Notes: generated by a model not told the origin, from the letters alone. A stretch of 6,393 nt of DNA from Planctomycetota bacterium (GCA_018334735.1 JAGXLK010000145.1:1-6393), one strand, 5' to 3'; positions 1 through 6,017 are shown, counted from the first letter of the stretch. Translations and numbers: made by a program.

Positions 1-343
1 TCTCATGGTTTTCGGTTGCAGCGCCTGCACCTGCCTTTGTGCTTGCACCGGCGTTTTCGAGAGTCGTCAGGTTCTTTTCCTTTCGGGGAACGCGATGGGT
101 TACTTTTTCAATTTCAACACTTTCCAGCGAGAGAGCAATTTCCCGGCGCACATTGGCTGGTTTTTTGGCTGTGAAAAAGGCAAGGATTCCCAGCACTACC
201 AGGTGGGCAAAAAGGCTCATACAGAGGAAAGGACTGTTTCTTAGAAATTCGGCAACCGGGTCGGTCGCTTTTTGGATAGCGCTTACCGCAGAATAAGAGT
301 TTTCTTCTTCCATGGCCCCATCGGAGTCAGTTTCATTTGACAT
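1..343 (-). CDS. N-terminal part of a single-pass membrane protein, cut by window edge
   Basis: This minus-strand frame is open from ATG at 343 to the window edge (114 codons, no stop), so the C-terminal part lies outside. A good Shine-Dalgarno (CCAGGAGGG) sits 7 to 8 bases before the ATG. Residues 1-36 are acidic and polar. Residues 38-59 form one hydrophobic helix with no cleavage site visible, followed by Lys-Lys, so a signal anchor with the N-terminus inside is likely. After it comes a charged stretch (REIALSLESVEIEKV, about 65-79) and then a Gly/Ala/Thr-rich linker near 97-112. Anchors of this kind precede periplasmic domains in TonB-like and VWA-type proteins of PVC bacteria, but no diagnostic domain is inside the window, so I assign no function. 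It has its own promoter and a long leader (543-344). Confidence 0.75.
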   Translation of the reverse strand, partial: MSNETDSDGAMEEENSYSAVSAIQKATDPVAEFLRNSPFLCMSLFAHLVVLGILAFFTAKKPANVRREIALSLESVEIEKVTHRVPRKEKNLTTLENAGASTKAGAGAATENHE

Positions 344-536
344 ACCAGACCCTCCTGGCAGGAATTAATCTACCCCGTCTATATTGTTCGGGGAATTGCT
401 TACGACCCGCTCAGCACATTCCCAATCTTAACCTGTTGCCAGAAATCGGAGCTACGTGGATGTTGGGGTCGACGTACCCTCCGCCCCAACCGGCACGACC
501 TTTCCATCATTGCACACCTTCCCAACTTTTCTACCA
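344..536 (-). other. Long structured 5' leader of the membrane-protein gene
   Basis: The predicted transcript from the promoter at 543-571 runs about 190 nt before the start codon at 343. It can form two clear hairpins. In the first, 462-468 pairs with 484-490 (7 perfect bp, GTTGGGG/CCCCAAC), and after a symmetric 3x3 internal loop 455-458 pairs with 494-497. In the second, GGGAATTGCT (391-400) pairs with 413-423 through 10 bp with one bulged base. There is no U-tract after either stem, so they are not simple terminators. I recognise no riboswitch, 6S, SRP or RNase P signature. It could be a regulatory leader or a separate small RNA. Confidence 0.4.
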
Positions 537-542
537 TGATTG

Positions 543-571
543 AGTATACTCTGTAGAATGCTATGTGTCAA
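543..571 (-). promoter_or_regulatory. Strong sigma70-type promoter
   Basis: On the minus strand the -35 is TTGACA (566-571, perfect consensus) and the -10 is TATACT (543-548, 5 of 6), separated by exactly 17 bp. Transcription would start near 536 and run toward the membrane-protein gene starting at 343. This is the best promoter match in the window. Confidence 0.8.
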
Positions 572-587
572 TTTTTTATTTGGTGGG

Positions 588-599
588 TTGACCGGTCAA
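588..599. promoter_or_regulatory. 12-bp perfect palindrome, possible operator
   Basis: TTGACCGGTCAA is a perfect 12-bp palindrome centred about 25 bp upstream of the -35 box of the 543-571 promoter. Position and symmetry fit a dimeric regulator binding as an activator or upstream repressor. The regulator is unknown, and a 12-bp palindrome can arise by chance. Confidence 0.35.
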
Positions 600-620
600 A
601 TATTTTCCTGTGCGGGGGTT

Positions 621-646
621 AAAAAACTTCTGCAACGGTTTGTTAC
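621..646 (-). terminator. Weak possible terminator after the sulfatase-like gene
   Basis: On the minus strand GTAAC (646-642) can pair with GTTGC (636-632) around a 5-nt loop, and a run of six U follows at 626-621. The stem is short, includes one G-U pair and overlaps the stop codon, and five bases separate it from the U run. No better terminator is visible before the next promoter. Confidence 0.25.
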
Positions 647-1974
647 TTTGGCAGTTGGGGTTCAGGAATATTTTGTCCCATGCGTTTTTTGAGTTTAGAG
701 TGGGGTTCAGTCACCACCTCTGGGTAGTCGCTGGCGACGTTTTTTGTCTCCTCTTGATCGCCCTGCAGATTGTAAAGACAGGCGGGCTGAGAGGCATTTT
801 CTTCTGATGTTGGTTGGAAGTAGTGCCACTCGAAATTATGCACGGCGCCGAACGGGCCGAATTCAATGTACAGGTCATCGTGATTTGTTTCGGCAGGCTC
901 TGCAGCCACTCGCCAGAAGCTATCACCATCCATTTCGGGCGTTTCCTGCACGTCCAGCATATCAACAAAACCCGGTGCCAGATCAGTTGCGCTTACAAGA
1001 GAATCAACTCTTGTACCGGCGAGAGAGCTATCGGGATGACGAACAATCAGAGGCATGTGCGACACCCGGGAATCGAGTTGAGCCGGGTTCTTCTGCACAT
1101 AGCCATCTTCCCCGAGATGCGTGCCGTGGTCGGTTGTGAAAACAATTATGGTATCCTCAGCGAGCCCGAGTTCGTCAACCCGATCGAGGAGACGGCCGAT
1201 CCACATGTCAACAAAGGAGACTTCCGCCGCATAAAGGGCTTTTAGAACGGGAAGATCGCGTTCTTTTATATCGTCGCCATTGACGCCATATCCGAACAGC
1301 GTGCGTTCAAATGGATAATCTTGACGGTACATCTGCTGGAAACGAAAGGGGGCATCCCACGGCTCATGCGGGTCAAAGGTATCGACCCAGAGCATGAAAG
1401 GACTTTCATTAGCATTGTGCTCCAGCCACCGTCCGGCTTCCTGGAAAGTTTGAGCGCAGAAATAGTCCTCTTCGTGTTGCCGGTCACATGTGTTCATCAT
1501 GTACTGCCGTGTCATTTCGTCGTAATTTTCATTCCAGAGATGATCCGGGATGTGATCGTGAGGATCGAATTCGTTTTTCGGTCCAGATATCCACGGGTCG
1601 AACTCCTGTCCCCGTATCCAGCGCCACGAGTCGAATCCCTGGTGAAAATTCTGGCCGGGTTTGAAATAATGGTAAGTATCGGTGACGAAACCCGTTCGGA
1701 ATCCCGCATCTCTCAGAATAACTGGCAGAGGCAGGTCGTCCTGCCGAAGAGGCGTCCATCCGCCGTGAATTTCTCGGGGAATGATGCTATTGCCGGTAAA
1801 GAAAACTCGGCGGGCAGGAATCGTAGGCAGCCCGTCGGCATAACAGTTTTCGAAGACAACTCCTTGTTGCGCCATTTGATCCAGCGACGGTGTTTTAATC
1901 CAGTCATTACCGTAACAGCCGAGGTGATCGGCTCTGAAAGTGTCGGCAACGATGACGATCAGATTGTAACGCAT
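643..1974 (-). CDS. Sulfatase-superfamily hydrolase with Thr at the formylglycine position
   Basis: The protein has 443 aa and belongs to the alkaline phosphatase/sulfatase fold. It opens with the metal-binding strand RYNLIVIVADTFRADHLGCYG (Asp11; the next residue is Thr, not the second Asp of arylsulfatases). The active-site motif is T51-I-P-A-R55 followed by RVFFTG, where active sulfatases have Cys/Ser-x-Pro-x-Arg. DPHEPWD (201-207) and TTDHGTHLGEDG (metal ligands Asp282, His283) follow, with Lys295 after them. The C-terminus has the usual LYNLQGDQEETKNVA tail. Start at 1974 is chosen because the family N-terminus begins there and GGAAAGAGAAG precedes it; the frame continues upstream to 2148 but without family features. 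There is no signal peptide, so it should act in the cytosol, unlike exported polysaccharide sulfatases. It may be a sulfatase, phosphodiesterase or phosphonate-type hydrolase; the substrate is unknown. It is divergent from the PIG-L/NagB-like pair. Confidence 0.9.
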   Translation of the reverse strand: MRYNLIVIVADTFRADHLGCYGNDWIKTPSLDQMAQQGVVFENCYADGLPTIPARRVFFTGNSIIPREIHGGWTPLRQDDLPLPVILRDAGFRTGFVTDTYHYFKPGQNFHQGFDSWRWIRGQEFDPWISGPKNEFDPHDHIPDHLWNENYDEMTRQYMMNTCDRQHEEDYFCAQTFQEAGRWLEHNANESPFMLWVDTFDPHEPWDAPFRFQQMYRQDYPFERTLFGYGVNGDDIKERDLPVLKALYAAEVSFVDMWIGRLLDRVDELGLAEDTIIVFTTDHGTHLGEDGYVQKNPAQLDSRVSHMPLIVRHPDSSLAGTRVDSLVSATDLAPGFVDMLDVQETPEMDGDSFWRVAAEPAETNHDDLYIEFGPFGAVHNFEWHYFQPTSEENASQPACLYNLQGDQEETKNVASDYPEVVTEPHSKLKKRMGQNIPEPQLPK

Positions 1975-2119
1975 GATCTTCTCTTTCCGGGTTTTTAGCC
2001 CGTGAGGAAAAAGGGGAACGGATAGAACAGTTCGGGCGAACTCAAGTTCTTTACAAGTGGGAGTCCGGCCGGAATTTACCCCGTGACGGTAATCGAGATG
2101 AGATTTTGAATCAACACAA

Positions 2120-2148
2120 ATTACAACGAGTTCATTTTGATCAAACAA
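2120..2148 (-). promoter_or_regulatory. Candidate promoter for the sulfatase-like gene
   Basis: On the minus strand TTGTTT (2143-2148) and TGTAAT (2120-2125, 5 of 6 to consensus) are separated by 17 bp. The -35 matches only 3 of 6. The start of transcription would be near 2113, giving a leader of about 140 nt. Confidence 0.35.
2136..2145. promoter_or_regulatory. TTTGATCAAA palindrome in the divergent promoter region
   Basis: This perfect 10-bp palindrome overlaps the minus-strand -35 candidate and lies 11 bp from the plus-strand -35. A dimeric regulator bound here could control both directions. It is short, so chance occurrence is possible. Confidence 0.25.
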
Positions 2149-2156
2149 AGTTGGAT

Positions 2157-2185
2157 TTGACCCGCAGGCGCAGGTGTCATACTAT
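2157..2185 (+). promoter_or_regulatory. Candidate promoter for the PIG-L/NagB-like operon
   Basis: TTGACC (2157-2162, 5 of 6) and TACTAT (2180-2185, 4 of 6) are separated by 17 bp. Transcription would start near 2192, leaving a leader of about 150 nt before the ATG at 2343. Confidence 0.5.
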
Positions 2186-2342
2186 AGCGGCGCGTTTTTG
2201 AAAAGCTGAAACAGCTGTCTGCATATCATTGACATTTGTAATGTTCGGGAAAACTGGTCCATGATCCCTGCGGATAAGGTTGATTGCGGACGAGTTGCTG
2301 GAAGCCTTTCTGATCGGTGATCTCGGGAAGCGGAGATGAGAA

Positions 2343-3179
2343 ATGAGTAAAACAGAGAAGAATTCCGATGAAAACTTGACCGGAGACAATAATCTGGTTG
2401 CGATGGCAATCGGTGCTCACCCGGACGATATTGAGTTTATGATGGCCGGGACACTTTTGTTACTGAAGCAGGCAGGAGCCCAAATACACGTGTGGAACCT
2501 TGCCACGGGGAATTGTGGGACGGCCGTTCATTCTCACAAAGAAATTGTGAGGTTGCGTTGGGAAGAAGCGCGCGATTCTGCAAGGGTGGCGGGAGCCAGG
2601 ATATATCCTCCTATTGCCGATGATCTCAAACTCTTCTACGATGAAGCATCTCTTCAAACAGTGGCTGCACGTATTCGGCAGGTGAAGCCCAATATATTGT
2701 TGTGTCCTTCGCCGCAGGATTACATGGAGGACCATCAAAATGCCTGCCGCCTGGCTGTTACAGGCGCTTTTGCGCGCGGCATGCGCAATTTCCCGACCAG
2801 CCCGGCTGTTGAAGTGTGGACGGGTGACACTGTCATTTACCACGCTTTGCCTTACGGGCTGCGCGATGGTTTGCGCCGGCGCGTTCGGGCGGGAAGCTAC
2901 GTTGGCGTGGGAACGGTGATGGATGTTAAGCGGAAAATGTTGTCCCAACACCGAACACAGAAAGAATGGCTCGATGCGAGCCAGGGATTGGATGCATACC
3001 TTACAACGATGGAAGATATGTGCGCGGAGATTGCCGAGCAGGCCGGTCGGTTTGAATATGCGGAAGGGTGGCGGCGTCATTCACACCTGGGATTTGCTTC
3101 ACGTGAAAGCGATCCACTGGCCGAGCTGCTCGGCGACAGTTACTGGAAAGATCCGGAATACGAGAAATCACTCGACTGA
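2343..3179 (+). CDS. PIG-L/LmbE-family zinc-dependent N-deacetylase
   Basis: The protein has 278 aa. After a polar 18-residue lead it shows the family signature GAHPDDIEF (24-32): His26 and Asp29 are the expected zinc ligands and Asp28 the general base. The third ligand is His131 in DYMEDHQNA, at the usual place in the fold. Known members (MshB, BshB, GlcNAc-PI deacetylase) remove N-acetyl groups from GlcNAc-linked substrates in the cytosol; no signal peptide is present here. The start is firm: an in-frame TGA lies at 2337-2339 and GGAG at 2332-2335. The NagB-like gene follows after 67 bp on the same strand, which suggests co-transcription and an amino-sugar substrate. The exact substrate (free GlcNAc, GlcNAc-6-P or a conjugate) cannot be read from the sequence. 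I see no missing catalytic residue. Confidence 0.92.
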   Translation: MSKTEKNSDENLTGDNNLVAMAIGAHPDDIEFMMAGTLLLLKQAGAQIHVWNLATGNCGTAVHSHKEIVRLRWEEARDSARVAGARIYPPIADDLKLFYDEASLQTVAARIRQVKPNILLCPSPQDYMEDHQNACRLAVTGAFARGMRNFPTSPAVEVWTGDTVIYHALPYGLRDGLRRRVRAGSYVGVGTVMDVKRKMLSQHRTQKEWLDASQGLDAYLTTMEDMCAEIAEQAGRFEYAEGWRRHSHLGFASRESDPLAELLGDSYWKDPEYEKSLD

Positions 3180-3213
3180 CAGAAATTTCTCAACACACTA
3201 CGGCAAATACGAT

Positions 3214-3232
3214 TTTCACAATCTGAGTGAAA
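3214..3232 (+). promoter_or_regulatory. Hairpin abutting the ribosome site of the NagB-like gene
   Basis: TTTCAC (3214-3219) and GTGAAA (3227-3232) form a perfect 6-bp stem with a 7-nt loop, directly before the Shine-Dalgarno GGAAGGGA (3233-3240). It could set translation of the second gene independently of the first, or be an mRNA processing site. There is no U-tract after it. Confidence 0.3.
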
Positions 3233-3246
3233 GGAAGGGAACGTTT

Positions 3247-4176
3247 ATGGCAAGACCAATCAGCAAAGTGGCTCCACAGTGGTGGGACTATACCACTCTT
3301 GATCAACAGATTATCGACGATGCAGCAAATCTCAAAGCGGAAGATCTTTTGGGACTCTCACGGCCCGGTTTTGAAGTCGTATTTTACGATACCCTCGAGG
3401 ATTTTTATCTGGCTGAAGCGCTTGAATATATCGATGCCTGGCGCCAGGCATCGCCCGACGAACCAGCCGGTATTTGCGGTCCGATTGGGCCGACAGAGCA
3501 GCTGCCGCTGGTGGCCAGACTTGTAAACGAACTCGAGATCGAGCTGGAAAGTGCTCATTTCTGGGGGATGGATGAATGGGTCGAAGACGGACAACCGGTT
3601 CCCACATCCCATCCTTTGTCGTTTGCAAAAGCGGATATGGAACTGTGTTTCGGCCGTATTGATGATAAACTGGCGATGCCGGAGGCGAACCTGCATTTTC
3701 CAACCGGAGATCTGGAGGCGTACAGCCGCAGTTTTGATGAGGCCCGTTGTGTGGTAATGCAGGGAGGGCAGGGAGAGGTGAAACATTGGGCTTTCAACGA
3801 TCCTCTTCCGCGTGTAGAGCCTCATGAGGAAAAACCTCCTGCTCCCGAAAAATATCGCGAGTTGAAGACGCGAATTGTTGATTTGCATCCTATGACGGTT
3901 ATTCAAAATGCTCGGACGTCAGGAGGGGGAAATGTTTCGCTCGTGCCGACTCAGGCGGCGACAGTTGGTCCCGTAGAGACTTGGAAGGCGGAAAAGGTGT
4001 CAATCTGGCAGGCGGGGACTCATGACAATCCCTTCGGAATGCGCCTGACAACACTTATGATTTCGAAGCATCTGGCCGACTCAGCTGTTCCCATGTCACT
4101 GCTGGCAGATCATCCCAACGTTCAATTTAATTTTTATCGCCCGGGAATTGGCACAGTGGAAGCGGAGATGCATTAG
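3247..4176 (+). CDS. NagB-like glucosamine-6-phosphate isomerase/deaminase family protein
   Basis: The protein has 309 aa, somewhat longer than typical NagB (about 266). The GPIGPTEQ loop (78-85) matches the NagB phosphate loop, and MDEW (108-111) followed by SHPLSF matches the NagB DEY...ESY segment, so the catalytic Asp72 equivalent (Asp109) is present. [14 protein letters not shown] (173-186) aligns with the NagB GG-x-G-N-D-G-H-I-A-F-N-E-P motif: His180 is kept, Glu148 is Asp185, and the Asp141 position is Val178 with Glu177 just before it. A changed ring-opening triad suggests a modified substrate or an isomerase without deamination. I chose ATG 3247 because the family-like sequence ([14 protein letters not shown]) starts there behind AAGGAAGGGA; the frame is open further upstream but overlaps the PIG-L gene. 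It is probably cytosolic and co-transcribed with the deacetylase. No terminator is obvious at its end. Confidence 0.85.
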   Translation: MARPISKVAPQWWDYTTLDQQIIDDAANLKAEDLLGLSRPGFEVVFYDTLEDFYLAEALEYIDAWRQASPDEPAGICGPIGPTEQLPLVARLVNELEIELESAHFWGMDEWVEDGQPVPTSHPLSFAKADMELCFGRIDDKLAMPEANLHFPTGDLEAYSRSFDEARCVVMQGGQGEVKHWAFNDPLPRVEPHEEKPPAPEKYRELKTRIVDLHPMTVIQNARTSGGGNVSLVPTQAATVGPVETWKAEKVSIWQAGTHDNPFGMRLTTLMISKHLADSAVPMSLLADHPNVQFNFYRPGIGTVEAEMH

Positions 4177-4204
4177 TGATCGTGACAGGGTAGCTGACCG
4201 TTAG

Positions 4205-4444
4205 CCCGGATATTTCAAGCCTCGCCAGTGCCGTAGATGCGCGGAAGGCAAAGGCAGGAGTGTTCTTACACTTCAAGAACAGCCTCACAGAGCAGATACG
4301 GTGCTGGCGACGCTCCCGGAGGGTGCATCCTTTCTGTTGAGCCGTACACCCTGTGCCCATGAGAAATGTCGAAAAACTGCACCTAAGTCGCTCTCATCCG
4401 TGTCGTTATAACAATTATGCCGTTGGATTTATGAAATATCCGGG
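4205..4444. mobile_element. 240-bp MITE-like element with 13-bp terminal inverted repeats
   Basis: CCCGGATATTTCA (4205-4217) is repeated perfectly in inverse as TGAAATATCCGGG (4432-4444). Both ends are flanked by the same 4 bases in direct orientation, TTAG at 4201-4204 and TTAG at 4445-4448, the expected target-site duplication. The interior codes for nothing convincing; its only start-to-stop frame on the plus strand near the right end is 29 codons (4359-4448). Terminal repeats beginning CC and a 4-5 bp duplication fit IS1380-family transposition, so this may be a non-autonomous derivative; that family link is inference. It sits between two convergent genes, and the right TTAG overlaps the TAA stop of the zinc-ribbon gene without changing it. 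Before insertion the two genes would have been about 25 bp apart. Confidence 0.75.
4222..4310. repeat. Subterminal long inverted repeat inside the element
   Basis: TCGCCAGTGCCGTA (4222-4235) pairs with TACGGTGCTGGCGA (4297-4310) across all 14 positions as RNA, with two adjacent G-U wobbles. Inside it, TGTTCTT (4261-4267) pairs with AAGAACA (4275-4281) as a perfect 7-bp hairpin. A further stem lies just outside (AGGGTG 4320-4325 with CACCCT 4347-4352). The nested structure could act as a transposition signal or as a bidirectional transcript end for the convergent genes; no U-tract is present. Confidence 0.6.
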
Positions 4445-5284
4445 TTAGGATCCGAGGAAACTTACCACACGGTGGAAGAAACGTGTCAGGGTGCCTTCAT
4501 TTTCGGGCGGAGTAATCTCATCCCCATCGTTTTCCGATACGTATTCAACGATTTCCCGCATTTGACGAATTTGTTTGAACTCGCCGCTGTCCAACCACAT
4601 GCCGTGGCATCCCGTGCATACATCGACTTTCACCTCTGTTTCCGGATAATTAAAGGAATACAGAGGCGTCTCACAGCGGGGGCAGAATCTCTCGGTTTGT
4701 TGGGCCTTACTCGGGATCTCTAAATCCTTCTCGGCCTCTTCGATGACCTGTTCCAATTCCCCTCCATCAAACCAGATCCCATGGCATTTCGTACAGTGAT
4801 CGAGCACAACACCCGTCATTTCCAGAACGATCTCCCGTAAAGTAGGTTCCCCACAATGCGGGCATGGCATCGTAGCCGTTTCCAGGTCGGTGAGGAAGTC
4901 GTCAAGATATTCTTCCGACTCAACGTCTTCAAGTCCAAGTTTTTCAAGCTCCCCCTGTCTCAACGATTCGTGCCAGGCTCGTATTCTCGGGAACTCTCCA
5001 TCGTCAAGCCACATCCCGCGGCAATTTTCGCATACTTCCACTGTTATATCTGTGTGGGGAAAATGCAATGAAAATAGCTGTCCGCCACATCGCGGGCAAT
5101 TAAGAGCGGTTTCTTCACCTTCTTGGGGCACCGAGATTGCCGTTTCCGGCATCTTTAAAGCCTGTTCCAATTCGCCGCCATCAAACCAAAGTCCCCAGCA
5201 GGTCGGGCACCGGTCAATCATTACATTACTTTGAGAAAGTTCCAATTCCTCAAGTTCAATATTTTTGCATTTTGAGCAACGCAT
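4445..5284 (-). CDS. Protein of four tandem TFIIB-type zinc ribbons
   Basis: The protein has 279 aa and contains four zf-TFIIB-like ribbons, each with two Cys pairs and the tail CxxCxGxWxDxGE: Cys3/6/26/29, Cys63/66/85/88, Cys141/144/164/167 and Cys201/204/223/226. Ribbons 1 and 3 end in WFDGGELEQ, while 2 and 4 end in WLD-D/S-GEF, so the protein is an A-B-A'-B' internal duplication joined by an acidic linker (about 106-138). Residues 237-279 form an acidic tail ending in a short hydrophobic patch (TRFFHRVVSFLGS). All 16 Cys are intact. Such small ribbon proteins are widespread in bacteria but poorly characterised; zinc or nucleic-acid binding is likely and a precise role is unknown. GAGAGG precedes the ATG by about 9 bases, behind a promoter at 5325-5353. 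The stop codon lies in the target duplication of the neighbouring element. Confidence 0.92.
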   Translation of the reverse strand: MRCSKCKNIELEELELSQSNVMIDRCPTCWGLWFDGGELEQALKMPETAISVPQEGEETALNCPRCGGQLFSLHFPHTDITVEVCENCRGMWLDDGEFPRIRAWHESLRQGELEKLGLEDVESEEYLDDFLTDLETATMPCPHCGEPTLREIVLEMTGVVLDHCTKCHGIWFDGGELEQVIEEAEKDLEIPSKAQQTERFCPRCETPLYSFNYPETEVKVDVCTGCHGMWLDSGEFKQIRQMREIVEYVSENDGDEITPPENEGTLTRFFHRVVSFLGS

Positions 5285-5324
5285 CTGATTAAACCTCTCT
5301 CAGCCAAACCACCCCCCGCAACAA

Positions 5325-5353
5325 AGTCTACTTGCATCAGGCCGGTTTTTCAA
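5325..5353 (-). promoter_or_regulatory. Candidate sigma70 promoter for the zinc-ribbon gene
   Basis: On the minus strand TTGAAA (5348-5353, 5 of 6) and TAGACT (5325-5330, 4 of 6) are separated by 17 bp. Transcription would start near 5318, about 34 nt before the ATG at 5284. A GC-rich inverted repeat (GCCG/CGGC, 5391-5402) lies between this promoter and the end of the upstream gene but has no U-tract. Confidence 0.5.
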
Positions 5354-5416
5354 CTGTCTTTAAGGTTCTTTTGCCCATCTGCTTATACATGCCGGTCCCG
5401 GCTGGATGAGCTTCGT

Positions 5417-5683
5417 TTACCAATGAATATTGGAAAATATCGCGAGCAGGGAACCCACAAACCATACAACAATGAGCGCGATGAGTTTTTGGGTTTTGCT
5501 GCCTTTGACTTTCGATTCTCCGGATTTTGGGAAAAACACGCGGCTCATCTGAACACACAGAAGCAGGAGAATGCATCCGATATAAAGAGAAATTCCATGA
5601 ATTTTGAATCCGGCCTCTGCCAGCGGTGGGAAGATACCTGCATGGGCGAACCTAACCGCTTCAGTTAATTTCACTGCAATCAT
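5417..5683 (-). CDS. Small two-helix membrane protein, function unknown
   Basis: The protein has 88 aa from ATG 5683, chosen because GAGGGGAG stands 8 to 9 bases upstream; the frame continues upstream to 5764 without a ribosome site. An amphipathic start (1-29, with FAHAGIFPPL) is followed by a hydrophobic helix at about 30-51, a strongly basic loop at 52-66 (five Lys) and a second helix at about 67-86. By the positive-inside rule the loop is cytoplasmic and both termini face out. I do not recognise the family. It is on the same strand as the zinc-ribbon gene but 132 bp away, with a promoter in between, so a common transcript is uncertain. I found no convincing promoter in the 100 bp upstream. 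Confidence 0.65.
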   Translation of the reverse strand: MIAVKLTEAVRFAHAGIFPPLAEAGFKIHGISLYIGCILLLLCVQMSRVFFPKSGESKVKGSKTQKLIALIVVWFVGSLLAIFSNIHW

Positions 5684-5982
5684 TCGGTTTGCTCCCCTCT
5701 TTTCAAAAAAATACAGATAACAAATTGGCAATAAAACGGCGGATGTGATTTTAAGACGCTGCAATCAATGAGGTTTCCTGCAATGCGATTAAAAATCAGC
5801 TTGAAACCGAGAAGAAGGATTTTCTTATCATGCAAAGTCCGTGGAAGACCAGCAGTTGAACTGACCCTCCAACGCCGAAATTGTTATGATATCCTATTTC
5901 GGTGACCATATCTTCCGCATATACAATATAACAGGCGTCACGCTTTGTGTCCACAAACCGCACATGGATTTGGGCAGCGCAT
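5684..5982. other. 299-bp gap without a secure gene
   Basis: No gene with its own ribosome site, RNA gene or clear promoter is visible. The stretch contains an open minus-strand frame (5796-6017) discussed separately, an imperfect hairpin-forming palindrome CAGTT-G-AACTG (5853-5863) and an AAAATC/GATTTT inverted repeat around 5790-5830 that might be the remains of a weak terminator. Confidence 0.4.
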
Positions 5983-6017
5983 TTAGAACGAGACGCTTCC
6001 GATAACAACAACGTCAA
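5796..6017 (-). other. Protein-like open frame that could extend the 65-aa gene by frameshift
   Basis: This 73-codon frame has only a TTG start (6017) and no Shine-Dalgarno, so it is unlikely to be translated alone. Its middle reads like real protein (AQIHVRFVDTKRDACYIVYA and onward to LLVFHGLC). It overlaps the end of the 65-aa gene and starts just after the A8 run (6027-6020). Loss of one A, by slippage or in the sequence, would fuse both into about 127 aa. I do not recognise a family. Confidence 0.3.

Larger units (their letters stand above)
1975..2342. promoter_or_regulatory. Divergent regulatory region between sulfatase-like and PIG-L genes
   Basis: This 368-bp gap separates the two divergent starts and holds no convincing gene. 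It carries back-to-back promoter candidates at 2120-2148 (minus) and 2157-2185 (plus), whose -35 boxes are 8 bp apart, and a TTTGATCAAA palindrome at 2136-2145. The plus-strand leader (about 150 nt) has two small hairpins: AGCTG/CAGCT at 2204-2216 and ACATT/AATGT at 2232-2244. The minus-strand leader has a short CGGG/CCCG stem at 1988-2002, just upstream of the ribosome site. I see no known riboswitch. Confidence 0.45.

Noticed and set aside
1321..1998. 225-codon plus-strand frame opposite the sulfatase-like gene
   Set aside because: It is antisense to a gene with clear family motifs and has no recognisable domain of its own.
1975..2148. 58-codon N-terminal extension of the sulfatase-like gene
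   Set aside because: The extension has no family similarity and the typical sulfatase N-terminus begins at 1974 behind its own ribosome site; the extension would also cover the candidate promoter.
2261..2320. 19-codon upstream frame in the deacetylase leader
   Set aside because: It has no ribosome site and no attenuation-type codon pattern; likely chance.
2923..3246. Upstream extension of the NagB-like frame into the deacetylase gene
   Set aside because: It overlaps the PIG-L coding sequence in another frame and is unlike any NagB; ATG 3247 has a strong ribosome site.
4127..4360. 77-codon minus-strand frame over the NagB-like end and the element
   Set aside because: It straddles the element boundary and the end of a real gene on the other strand, and no plausible ribosome site was seen.
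5337..5576. 79-codon minus-strand frame overlapping the small membrane protein
   Set aside because: It overlaps the hydrophobic-helix gene in another frame and has random-looking composition.
5853..5863. CAGTTGAACTG palindrome
   Set aside because: Short, not next to a promoter candidate, and expected by chance in a window of this size.
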